In this document: piece after piece, positions 23,668 to 35,432 of the stretch
Layout of the letters: every line of letters begins with the position of its first letter
Numbering within the stretch: the first letter of the stretch is position 1
Assembly: GCA_017591395.1 (NCBI GenBank)
Contig: WEDG01002568.1
Span: forward strand, 620,001-684,000
Length of the DNA: 64,000 bases
From: Schistocephalus solidus
Lineage: Eukaryota; Platyhelminthes; Cestoda; Diphyllobothriidea; Diphyllobothriidae
Reading direction: 5' to 3'
The notes under the pieces: model-generated
What the model was told of the DNA's origin: nothing
The model's database searches: none
Seen by the model: the letters and a program-made list of their open reading frames with translations, nothing else
Made by a program: the position numbers and the translations under genes

Positions 23668-24390
23668 TACCTGAAAATATCACGGTTTACTAGAAAACTT
23701 GATTTGGAAGGCTATCAATCTGACGCTTGCACCAGACCACCCCATCGGCCCAGTGTATGTGTTGTGTGTTTCGAGTGGCTGACCAGTGTACTAGGGAGTC
23801 AGACGGCGATGGCTCCTCCATATCCCCTGATTAAGTTAATCCTGGTGTGTGCGTTATGGGGGCCAGGTCGTGCTGTGGCGCGCGAAGATGGGTACGCCGA
23901 TCCGTCAGCCAATGCACCCACTCCCACATCAGACAACTGACTGGCTCGGATGGCGGTCTGATTTTTGGGGGTTGGGGAGAGAGTGAGGTCGAAAGCTCAG
24001 CGCATTTTCTTCACTAGAAACAATCTGACGCGCTTGAAACTATCACGGTGCGCTAAAAGCCGTGGCTTCGAAGGTTGCCAACTGACGGTATATCTCGGAC
24101 TGCATTGTCAGCCCAGTGTGTGTTTTGTGTGGAGTGGCTGACTGGCGGACTGAGAGTCAGGCTGCAATGGCTCCTTCTTAATGTGGCCTTTATGCCACTC
24201 CCACTCCGTGGGATCCGAGCCAGGTGTGTTGGTACGCCCAGGGGTGGCTCCGGCCGCGCCAGCCACCTGCGCCATCTACCATCTCCAGTCTTCCTGATAC
24301 TGTCATGACACCGGACTCAGGTGGGGGAGAAAGGGAGAGTGCGGTAGCTGCTGCGCAAGTCTACTAACACTTTAAACTAAATTACGCGCA
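23668..24390 (+). repeat. Dispersed repeat family B, long copy
   Basis: It matches 6.69-7.66 kb through its whole length: CTGAAAATATCACGG, GGGGTTGGGGAGAGAGTGAG, CTATCACGGTGCGCTAAAAG, TGGCTCCTTCTTAATGTGGC, CCACTCCGTGGGATCCGAGC, then CACCGGACTCAGGTGGGGGA. It stops at ACGCGCAA, where the CT tail of the CR1-like LINE begins. It again lies directly after a zinc-finger RTE copy. Confidence 0.72.
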
Positions 24391-24393
24391 ATT

Positions 24394-25720
<1,327 letters not shown>

Positions 25721-26588
25721 CCTTATCTAAATCTCATAGAGCCGAATGTACTACAATGTACCGTCTCTTGACCACCCTTCCGTGGAGCCTCGTCGTGATC
25801 GACGGTCCAACTGTCGGTGGGCCTGCACCACCTTTTTCGGCGTCGTTTGAGTACGTCTTGCTTATTTTATCTCCCCCCGTGTTTACTTAAAACCTACAAG
25901 TGCGCTTGCTTGACATGCTTTAAATAGGTTTGGTGTGTGTTACGGTGCAGGTAAACCTTAATACGTGGTCAGGGCACGGCAACCTTTTTTCTTTCGTTCA
26001 TTCTCGCCCGACGCTTGACACATGTGCGTACGCCGCGCGTTCACTCGCGCCAATCAGGTGCCTCGTCTGCGCCTCTCGCGCCTCGCATCCCGGCTGGCGC
26101 AACGCCCTCCTCTGCGGTTTTAGGATCGTCTCCGCTGCTCATCTCCACCACATGAGGTAAGCTGCCGTTAATGCTGCCAATGGATGCGGCTGACGTGGAC
26201 TAGACACGGTCAACACCCGGTCCAGTGCACATGACCGTGCATGGGAGGCACAGCTCTTTTTGGCCCAATCACACGTCTGAAAATACTGCCTTCACACCAG
26301 GGATCCTCCCCCTTTTCCCCCAGCCACCGTGCCGAGTGAGTCACCACTGAGGGTTGCGCAAGAAATGTCAGGCCACCGGTTTGCGTCCATGGTCTGTGGG
26401 GCCGACCACGTGTTTTTCTGTGCGTGTGGAACCGGCCCGCCCTGGCCTGATCTGGGCAAAGTGGAATTCGAATTCCGGCATTTGCACACCACCTTAAGAG
26501 ATAGTCCGACCGCCGTTCAGAGTTGATCCTAGAATACGCGCGTTAGACCGCTCTGCAGTGACGATGACCTGATAGCTGGCGTGTCTAT
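25721..26588. other. No recognised gene; CpG-rich patch
   Basis: A CpG- and GC-rich stretch lies near 26000-26150, with several GCGC and CGCG motifs. It could be a relic promoter or an unmethylated island, but no coding exon with plausible motifs follows. Confidence 0.3.
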
Positions 26589-26865
26589 TCGTGTCTGAGT
26601 CGTCGCTAAACCGGCCACGCGGGAGCCGCGCTGGACCAAAAGAGAGCGCAGATTGGGGCACGGTAGGCGGTCTTGGGGACTTGAAACCTCACAAATTCCA
26701 CATATGGGGGCAGAGATGGCACGCCTGTGCGCAGGCTCATGTTGCTCCAGTCACATGCAGCCTATACAGTCTCCGGTCCTCTTAACTGTGTCATGAAATC
26801 GGGCCCCAAGTGGTGAGGGAAGAGAGGTTGCCGTACATACAGCACAAGACTACTATCAACATACA
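26589..26865 (+). repeat. Family B repeat copy
   Basis: The segment GCCACGCGGGAGCCGCG, GGGGCAGAGATGGCACGCCT, TCTCCGGTCCTCTTAACTGT, GTCATGAAATCGGGCCCCAA and GCACAAGACTACTATCA matches the 3' half of family B. Divergence is high. Confidence 0.55.
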
Positions 26866-26934
26866 GTAGATTCCCTAGCTCAGGAAATTTTGACCAAAAT
26901 TCTGAAATGTGTTTTTTGTTTCGAACAAACTACT

Positions 26935-27556
26935 TGAGTAGGGTTGTTATACTGATTACCTAAGAGCCTAATCCCAAGATATTACAGTCACAGTAGGATG
27001 TCAGCTTTTTGAATGAGCCTCTTTCTGACCACCTGCGAAAAATTACACTCTGTAAAATATGGCTACTTAAGTAGTATGCATGTTATCAATGATTTTGACT
27101 GTCATAATCAATTCAAATATATTTTACAGAAAACATGTACAAAAATATTCCTTCTTATACTTCTGTGGTAGAAAAGTGTGCCTTCTTCAAATTTCCTGCT
27201 TGAAGAAAGTTCAACTTTCGGCCTTAAGAGGTTGCTAAATTGCTGAATAATTTTTAACTCTACCGGCCGTTACAATTGCATTCAAGGTTTCCAAACTACA
27301 TGCTGTATACATTCTGTGTAAGAAAAATCACGCATTTCTGTACGATATGAGGAAGAGGTCACACATTTCTCAGAATATTTTGCAATATATGTGGATCGTG
27401 TTGTATACCTTATAGGCAACATGAATAACTTGAGGGATACGAGGTATTATGAATGAACATTTCACTGTATTAAAGAATCTCGCAATTAGACACTTTGTAA
27501 AACAAAAAAGACCCTTTCATAAGTATAATATTTGGAGGAAACGCAATTTTCTACCA
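26935..27556. repeat. Family C repeat with palindromic end, cut by a PLE
   Basis: The core GGCTACTTAAGTAGTATGCA (27060) and its flank match 52.93-53.62 kb and 60.74-61.05 kb. The right part, read in reverse complement from 27556 (TGGTAGAAAATTGCG, then AAGTGTCTAATTGCGAGA), matches the inner right end of the 53-kb copy. Homology breaks at ATTTTCTACCA, where minus-strand PLE sequence starts. The PLE therefore joined or inserted here, and the outer right end is missing. Confidence 0.6.
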
Positions 27557-28085
27557 AACGAGGTGAGCGACCGCAAATTTCGGAATAGCCATTTCGCCAG
27601 ATGAAATGTTGGTGCACCGCGCAACGACACGATTGGCCGGAGGGGAATACCGGCCTTGTATACCTTCGGTAGTCCGTAGAACTTTGCGGCGGCCACGTCT
27701 ATTGGTTTAATGGCCAGTCATACCGACTTAGTAAGTGCCTTGTTCTTTTGCATGTCGACAAGTGTCTTGTCGAGTTCCGTCACAAGCTTCTTCATCGGTT
27801 CATCGTCACACGGCAGGTACGCCTGTCAGTCCTCCAGTAAGGCGTTGGCCTTCTGGAAGTAGTCGGTCTTATTCACCACTACTGTGGAACGTCCTTTGTC
27901 TGCTGGCAGACTCACGATGCTGGTGTCAGCCCTCAATGTCTTGAGAGCACTGTGTTCCGCTCTGGAAATGATTGCGCGTAGTTTGTGTGCCATCACCAAT
28001 GAGGTTATCTGCTGCCGAATAAGGGGCTTTGTTTCGTTTGCTTCCCGGTTTATTTGAGAATTGACTGGACAGTGGCTACGAGATT
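27557..28085 (-). mobile_element. Penelope-like element, N-terminal RT segment, inverted relative to the rest
   Basis: Minus-strand translation, running from about 28085 down, gives NREANETKPLIRQQITSLVM, AEHSALKTLRADTSIVSLPA, DKGRSTVVVNKTDYFQKANA, YLPCDDEPMKKLV, KFYGLPKVYKAGIPLRPIVS, LRGAPTFHLAKWLFRNLRSL. PADKGRSTVV and FYGLPKVYK..LRPIVS are PLE RT hallmarks. Two in-frame stops are present (one after LLED, one after LTKSV). The neighbouring plus-strand sequence encodes the following part of the same type of RT. Confidence 0.85.
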
Positions 28086-28094
28086 GATCGGATC

Positions 28095-29040
28095 GGCGTC
28101 TGTGATGTTAAGCAAGCTTCATTACTCAGCACTTTCAATTGTGCAGGCAACAACTGTTTGGAGGGCATATTGTGCACCAGCACTTCATTCTCTTCTTGAG
28201 ATGAATGTGTTATATTTCGCAGCTTATCCGCCAGCTCCGCATCTCTCGTACGAGCAGGTTAAGCGAACGCTAATGGGATCGCCTCTCTCGGGCTTCATCG
28301 CAGAGGCAGTAATCCAAAAAGTGGACACCCTGATTCTCGCAACCTACAAGCCGAAATTGTGTACTCGGTATGTTGACGATACCTTCGTCATCATCGAGCG
28401 GGAAATGGTCAAATAATTTCATGATAGCCTGAATTATGTTTTCCCAGATATCTGGTTTTCAATTGAGGCGGAAGTCGACAACCAACTACCGTTCCTAGAC
28501 GTTCTCATCCATCGAAAACCCAATGCGGACCTAAAAACGGCGGTGTAAAGGAAGGCCACCAGTACCCGCCAAATCCTGAGCTACCACAACAAAAACCCGT
28601 TGTGCGAAAAACGCAGTTGTTTTCGAACACTATGCAAAAGGGCTGAAACACACTTTAGCAGGCCAGCCGAAAGAAAGGCAGAACTGCGATACCTCAAACG
28701 CCTCTTCATGGCCAACGTGTATTCCCGCAACTTCATCGAACGCAGCAGACAGTCCAGGTTAAGCCGAAGGCCAGCAACCGAACAGCCAAAGATATGGCGA
28801 ACGTTGCCATACATTGATAGCGTTTCGGAGGCGGTCTCCCATCTCCTAAGACCACTGGGGATCGGCATCGCCCACCAGCAGGAGTCAACCATTCGACTTA
28901 TGGTTATGAGACCTAAGGCCCCCCTGCCACGAGGTGAAACAGCAAACGTAATCAACCGGGTTCACTGTTATTTCTGCGCAGTTAGTTATATTAAGAGAGA
29001 CCACGAAACGGCTACAAACCCGATTCGGAGAATACATGAG
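28095..29040 (+). mobile_element. Penelope-like element, C-terminal RT and start of the endonuclease
   Basis: Plus-strand frames give YEQVKRTLMGSPLSGFIAEA, then PKLCTRYVDDTFVIIEREMV with the catalytic YVDD box. NQLPFLDVLIHRKPN, KRSCFRTLCKRAETHF, ELRYLKRLFMANVYSRNFIE and ETANVINRVHCYFCA follow; the last is the start of the GIY-YIG region. The segment before YEQVK is badly decayed. Stops at about 28415 and 28547 interrupt it. With 27557-28085 it makes one element whose 5' part is inverted. Confidence 0.85.
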
Positions 29041-29790
29041 TAAAGTAGGAAGGATGGACCCATTGTCTTTTTGTGGTGGAACACTGTACAGACTCTGAAC
29101 ACACGTTTACCTTCCAGAATGCCGAAATTCTGGGTCGAGGAATTGACCGCGTGACAAGGGAAACAACCGAGGCCTGGCGCACGTGAGTCACATCCTTCAA
29201 TCGTTGTGTGATGCTTCCTGCGGCCTACCAAGCCCTCCGGACGTAGCTCAATGAACAAAAGAGCCAACGCGAACATGGGCCTAACGTGCATCCGAACATG
29301 GGTGAGTCCATGGCGGACACGCACGCAATCGCAACACAACCCAGACCCAACGAAGGAACAGTTATCGCCTCGGCCAGCTCAACCACTTATCCGGCAGGTG
29401 CGAATACACACAGAGGTGCGATCGCAACCAAGATTAACAGCCTGGGTTGGCAGCTTCGGTCGATGAGGGTACTGACGACTACTGCCAACGTGCGAACGCC
29501 GGCCCCCGACCAGATTGAGAACAAGCCATCACCCGCCCTCCCCCAGTCCACCACGGACTCAGTGAACAGGCAAAGGATGATCGCCAAGACTGAAACACCA
29601 CCCTGCTCATCAAGCAGCATGATGACTGAGGATCTCCACCCCCAATCCGGCCCCTTCTCCCCACAAATTCAAAAGCCTTAGTAATCCCCTATGAACCTTA
29701 ATGTTACCACCTATAAATACTGTGAGGTGTTGTACAATACTTACCTCCGACGATGAAATCTTAATTGATTTTGAAACGTCAGGAAAATAT
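29041..29790 (+). mobile_element. Penelope-like element, C-terminal extension and 3' UTR
   Basis: It continues the element of 28095-29040. MDPLSFCGGTL and a decayed GIY-YIG remainder lead to a polar C-terminal stretch, [20 protein letters not shown], then [36 protein letters not shown], across frame changes. The 3' UTR has ATGTTACCACCTATAAATAC, ACTTACCTCCGACGATGAAA and TTTTGAAACGTCAGG. Its homology to the minus-strand copy at 34.60-35.13 kb ends at about 29781. Confidence 0.78.
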
Positions 29791-29937
29791 AACCATGGTT
29801 CCCGTGATCGCCTATTCTTCGCATTTATGTCCGGGAACGCGCATCTTCACCACTATCTGCAGGATAAATTAAAACTCTGGACGCCTATTGCTCAAACTTT
29901 AGCCAACCATAGAATCTTGTGTTAGGCCTTGTTTAAG

Positions 29938-30020
29938 GTTAACTGTTTTCTGTACATTCACATCTGTCTGACGACGAAACTGAGGGCACCAGATTCGAAA
30001 ATTTACATAGTAAAGTCATT
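29938..30020 (+). mobile_element. Penelope-like element terminal fragment
   Basis: CATCTGTCTGACGACGAAAC, then ACCAGATTCGAAAATTTACA matches the 3' UTR of the elements ending at 32280 (+) and 32680 (-), which carry CATTTCGTCTG..GACG and CCAGCTTGAAAATTTACCAG. It lies just upstream of the next PLE, as a detached terminal repeat would. Confidence 0.5.
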
Positions 30021-30392
30021 TTGTTCCCAAAGAACTCAGAATAAGTTAATAAAATTTCTTGGTATGCCATTATTTCAGTACATTAATATATATACAGCAG
30101 CTGTCCTATTTCAGGAAATCTGATGAATTTCGTGAGTTACAGCCCGTTACGCGAATTCAGCGCACGCTGCATGCACTAACGTTTAACATCAATAAAGAAC
30201 CGATCGTTAGGAAAAATAAGGCTTGTTGTGGTTTACAAATTAATATTATATTGTCTAGAAATACTAATTTTTTAGAAGAGGTACGGATTACGAAAATTTG
30301 AAAAATGGACCTAGTTGAGTAAGCTGAAATTGTCAATGTATAGGAAGCCTCTCCGTGCAAGTAAACGAGTGGCACTATATCTCTATTAGAAA

Positions 30393-30553
30393 CAAGGGTC
30401 TTCCCGGCTATAAAATTTACACCCGAGGCTGCAACAAGAGATAAACTCCCATTACTAGACGTGAATATAAAAAGACTCTGTGATGGTGGACTCGCAACGA
30501 GCATCCACCGAAAGGACGCCACTGCGGAAATCCTGCTTAAATATGCAAGTAAC
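30393..30553 (+). mobile_element. Penelope-like element fragment, partial duplicate of the downstream RT
   Basis: The stretch from GGGTCTTCCCGGCTATAAAA to TATGCAAGTAACCA is a diverged copy of 31034-31193. It covers the RT block reading LPFLDVN..RL and ATSVHRKD. It is joined directly, in the same orientation, to an upstream RT segment starting NLAKWLYRKL at 30556. The result is a partial head-to-tail tandem arrangement. Confidence 0.75.
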
Positions 30554-30555
30554 CA

Positions 30556-32290
30556 ATCTTGCCAAATGGCTATACAGGAAACTAAAGCACCTCAGTGATG
30601 GATCACAATACAACTTAAGAAACTCGCAGGCATTCCTACAGAAAATTCAAGGAGTTCAAGTAAGTCCTGACGAATGTATCGTATGGTTCGACGCTGTTTG
30701 TCTGTTTTCCTCTATACCGCATGACTTGACCATTGACAGCATAAATCGATGTCTAGATGAAAATCCTATCAGCAATCCAAAGCAGCACGTTTCAGACATG
30801 CTTAACCTCTGCCTTAAGAACTATTGTCAATTCGATGGCAAATACTATCACCAAGTTAAGGGCACCCCAATGGGCTCTCCAATATCGGGGCTACTTGCCG
30901 AATTAGTCTTACAGCGACTAGAAGAAGGCGTCTTACAACGTTTCAAACCAAAGATGTGGCTCCGCTACGTAGATGAGACATTCGTTATCATAAAGACTTG
31001 TGACGTTGAGCAATTGCACCAGAGTCTGAATGGGGTCTTCCCGACTATACAATTTACACGTGAAGCTGCAACAAGAGATACACTACCATTCCTAGACGTG
31101 AACATACAACGACTCAGTGATGGTGGACTCGCAACAAGCGTCCACCGAAAGGACTCTACGGCAGAAATCGTGCTTAACTATGCAAGTAACCACCCTGCGG
31201 CCCACAAAAGAAGCTGTATCCGCACCCTTTTCCATCGGGCCTTCTGCTATTGCAATAGCCCTGACCTTCTTAAGATAGAACTATCGTATTTATATAAGTT
31301 CTTCCGGTCCAATTGATACCCAAAGAGCTTCGTGAAAAATTGTCTTCGACGCCAGAGACAAACGCAGAACCGTTATTCTAATTGAGATATAGTGCCACGG
31401 AAATTTTATTCCTTACTTTACATGCTAGGTTTTTCCGAAAAAATCTCTCGACAATTAAGTCATTTTGACATCTCTGTCGCCCACAAGCCTGCAGCCTCCA
31501 TACGCACAACCCTATGGCGAGTAGAGGACCCCCTACACGAAGAACAATTAAGCAATGTAATTTCCCGCATACCGTACACCAACTGCCTTTCTGTTTACGT
31601 TGGCCATACAGGCCGATGTCTTTGAACTCGCATCAACGAACATAAGCTAGTCGTTCGCCGACGTGACCCCTTATCACTCGTGTTTGCGCATTCCCCTTGA
31701 GTGCGACCACCGCTTCAATTGGGACGGTACCGAAGTGATCACCATGGCCAACACCAAACAAGCTAGAGAATTCCTCGACGCTTGGCACTCTAGCACACCT
31801 AGCATTAACCGCCACGTCGATCTAGAGGGTCATTACGAAGAGTTACGTGCACGACTAACTAACGAGCGCCCACACCCTAGCAACGACTGCTAATCCTTGA
31901 GCATTTCGAATCTCAATTTTCGCCACCCCAACCTCACACATGGCGAACCGCAATTAAACGTTCCGACACCTCCGACCGACACAGTGGCCCCTACATCCAA
32001 CCCGGATCAATGATCGATAATCTAGCCGAATGTGGTTACTCGCCACCCACCTCCCTCTCCAAAACAAGCAAACGCAATTGTTCTCTCCTCACCTCCCTCG
32101 TTCAAAAACATACTCCAATTAAGTGTCCATCCACCACCCCACTCACACAAGCTGTTTATTTGCCACTATCTGTCCTGTCGCGCCAACGGATCTAGTTCTT
32201 ACACCTCACTTTCTCCTCTGTTCATTTCGTCTGTAGACGGGTTGGTGTCACCAACTGGAAAATTTACGAGTACAACTCAATTTCCCGAAG
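30556..32290 (+). mobile_element. Penelope-like element with RT, GIY-YIG endonuclease and 3' UTR
   Basis: This is the most complete PLE in the window. The RT runs from NLAKWLYRKLKHLSDG through FDAVCLFSSIPHDLTID, QVKGTPMGSPISGLLAELVL and WLRYVDETFVIIK to LPFLDVNIQRL and HKRSCIRTLFHRAF. The frame reads through to a stop at 31314-31316. The same frame continues past one further stop with VISRIPYTNCLSVYVGHTGR, the GIY-YIG core, then a stop at 31623. TRINEHKLVVRRRDPLSLVF follows, then a frameshift near 31690, and ECDHRFNWDGTEVITMANTK then QAREFLDAWHSSTPSINRHV. The YVDD box has become YVDE, three stops are present, and the N-terminal RT is missing. It is therefore dead. Confidence 0.88.
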
Positions 32291-32299
32291 TGCATGGCG

Positions 32300-32600
32300 T
32301 TTGAAATTTGGCCGCCATCTTTTCTGCTCTCCCTTCGCATGTGAATCCTCTTATATGTACGTCGATTGGCATAGTTCACCCATTATATACGGTATTTTAA
32401 CCCTATTTGTTTATTCGAACAACCAAATAAAGTCATCAGCGCACGACGCTGGCACCATTTTGAAGGAAGTCCAAATTGATAGATATTTTGAGACACATTC
32501 CAGGACGATTCTTCACGGTGAATGGAGGACCTTTTTGCTGAAATTTTTGGAATTTTACTTTCAAAATAAAGCGTAGCTCTCTCTCTCTTCTTTTCATATA
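32300..32600 (+). mobile_element. CR1-like LINE 3' end with CT tail
   Basis: GTGAATGGAG, CTTTTTGCTGAAATTTTT and TTTCAAAATAAAGCGTA followed by CTCTCTCTCTCT at 32578-32590 match the 3' end of the LINE at 24576 (minus). That copy has AGTGAATGGAG, TTTTTGCTGAAAATTTTG and TTCAAAATAAAGCGTATT followed by CT units. Upstream homology is weak. The piece lies between two oppositely oriented PLE ends. Confidence 0.65.
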
Positions 32601-32679
32601 TATGAATAACTGAGGTAGTATGCATTTTTAGGTGATATAATGAAAGAAGAGAGCTCATCGGAAAAGAGAGTTTCACTGG

Positions 32680-33070
32680 TAAATTTTCAAGCTGGTTACA
32701 CAAACCCGTCGTCAGACGAAATGAAAAATAAGAGGTGGGATTGTCGTATAGAAGGATAGACAGACGATCTTGTGAGGGAGGAGAGGTTGTGCCGTGTTTT
32801 GATGGTTTGCGGAGGTGAGTAAAGGTGTGCTTAGTCTCAGTTGTGGCTCACCTTTTCGTGGGGGGTGAAATTAGCCTGTTGGCATGTCCGGGCATGCATA
32901 AGCAGCTGTTTTTTTCAAGGTGGGCGCCCGGCGGTGCACCGTGATCGGAAACTCTCATAGTGGACATCTAGGTCAACTTAGCGGTTGATGCTGTCCGCAT
33001 GTGAGTACCAAGCCTCGAGGAATTCCCGTGCCTGCTTAGTGTTGGCCATGGGCGTCACTAGAGTGGGTAT
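32680..33070 (-). mobile_element. Penelope-like element, endonuclease C terminus and 3' UTR
   Basis: The minus strand reads MANTKQAREFLEAWYSHADS then INR, a stop, VDLDVHYESFRSR, matching MANTKQAREFLDAWHSSTPS of the plus copy at 31744. The UTR ends with CATTTCGTCTGACGACGGGT and CAGCTTGAAAATTTACCAGT, parallel to the end of the plus copy near 32230-32275. The two ends face each other across the 32.3-32.6 kb LINE fragment. Confidence 0.75.
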
Positions 33071-33089
33071 TGTATTCTGTGCAGAATGA

Positions 33090-33240
33090 TTGGAGAATTG
33101 GTTGGAAGAAGATGGAAGTCGGACGAGGGCACACGCCCAGCAGCTTGAGAGCAGGTATCCTGAGCTTGGGGCATTCGTGATAGCGTCTTGAGCGATGGCA
33201 TGCCTGAGTCAGCCTTGAAGTCGATTGATTGGTTTGGCTG
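33090..33240. repeat. Possible family E repeat fragment
   Basis: GCGATGGCATGCCTGAGTCA followed by GCCTTGAAGTCGATTGATTG resembles 20230-20290 and 46550-46590. The match is weak and short. Confidence 0.3.
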
Positions 33241-33299
33241 GAAACCAGACCGCTAGTGGTAGCAGCGCTTTGAAACGCGCCCTCAGTGGGGGACACTAA

Positions 33300-33850
33300 A
33301 ACGTGATAGCGTCAGTACACGCCCTGGCTTCGTCACCGGCCACCGGCGCCCAAGATGGCGACTCGGACTTCTGCGCAAAAGAAACCCCTGGTATCGTCGT
33401 CTTGCTCTGTCCACTGAGCTTTGACCGGATCCTTGTGGGTTTCATGGCGCACGCATAACACATAATGCCAACAAGATAACTCGGTTCCCCCTATAAAGAT
33501 GGAGAGTCAAGATGCATGTGCTCATCCTTAATGTGACCTCGATGGCACTCCCAGTCAACTTGGATCGAAGCCGTCCCCTGCTCCTCGTTTTTTGGTGCAA
33601 TCCTGGTCGATTGAGTGTGTATCAGGCGTGTGACGAACTCATAGAGGTGAGAAGTGGTGTTCCAGCGAGCTACAGATCCGGGCTACTCCAGCCACCGGTG
33701 CCTGCTCTCACATGCGGCCTTCTTGACTCTGTCTTGAAAACGGTCCGAGGTTTGTAAGTCCACTATCGTTATAAACTAATTTACGTGCAAGTCATCGTCC
33801 CCGCGCCAAGTCCGTTGTAGGACTCCGGTGCACAGACTCGGAAGCGAATT
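33300..33850 (+). repeat. Family B repeat copy
   Basis: AACAAGATAACTCGGTTCC, CATCCTTAATGTGACC, GGCACTCCCAGTCAACTTGG, CTGCTCTCACATGCGGCCTT, CTTGACTCTGTCTTGAAA and TACGTGCAAGTCATCGTCCC follow the family B order to its 3' end. It contains an extra internal stretch near 33600-33660. Left boundary uncertain. Confidence 0.55.
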
Positions 33851-34395
33851 TTAAGTTGTTACTCGAGCTGTTACCGTTCTTCTAACAGAGAGGCTTTGTT
33901 GGGCGTCACAAGAAACTGTCAGTTGATAGAGATAAAGATAGATATAGAGAGAGAGAGAGGTAACCTCGCTACCGCCTTTATGTCTTTTATGTCCTTTAAG
34001 AGGAAGGAATTGAGGGTCGTGAGAAAGGGGTCTAGCATGCGCACCATCCCACCTCCAAAGGTCTCTTAGCCTCCTCAATGTTTAGTAAAGTAACGTCACT
34101 GAACTGCCTGTACATACATACACACGTCAATATGGCCATGCCACTGGCATACGCTTACACGACAGGGGATCGTATCCTTCTTCACTGCACTGGCAGATGT
34201 TGGGCTATGCATTTCTTTGAATTTCGAGCTCTCAAGAGAAGGGTGCAAGTCATGTTCAGTCTTTCACTGTTAAAAAAGTCTATTTATTGCATTTTCTCAC
34301 TGGATTAGGATTGAAAAACCTTACAAGTCAATGAACACTTTCTGGGAGGAATGATGCATGTACTTCTGACCGTTTTGTATAAGAAAGCTAGCACC
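33851..34395. other. No recognised gene
   Basis: A short GATA/GA run lies at 33930-33960. Nothing else was identified. Confidence 0.3.
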
Positions 34396-34603
34396 AGGCT
34401 CATGAGTCTTGTTGATCATCATCTGCGGACAGGGCTCTCGAGCCAATTAAAGTAGTTAGATAACTGCGGTGTTCAAAGCGTCCGGTCAGATGTACACCTA
34501 TCCTAGCAAACACCTTTAAACTTCGCGCTGGAGTACCTGAATATCCTAATGTCACATTGGCGTGAGAGAGGAAGAGAGAGGCAGAGGATTTACTTAAGGG
34601 CGC

Positions 34604-35249
<646 letters not shown>

Positions 35250-35261
35250 TGATTATCTGTA

Positions 35262-35432
35262 TGATTTGGAAAAATGGGCATCCCAAAAATATAACTCAAT
35301 TATCAAAGATCACGGGTTGGAATCCCAGGTACGTGACACTTAGGATTGGGTATGACTGGCTGATGACGACATATAAGTCAGAAATGGACATTCCAGTCTC
35401 TTTTTCCCTGGTCTGTAACGACTTTCCACCTA
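35262..35432 (+). mobile_element. tRNA-headed SINE (family A), single copy
   Basis: A decayed head with box-B-like GGTTGGAATCCC (35315) leads into GGTACGTGACACTTAGGATT, GGGTATGACTGGCTGATGAC, AGTCAGAAATGGACATTCCA and GTCTCTTTTTCCCTGGTC. The order and spacing match 62.0-62.3 kb. Confidence 0.65.
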
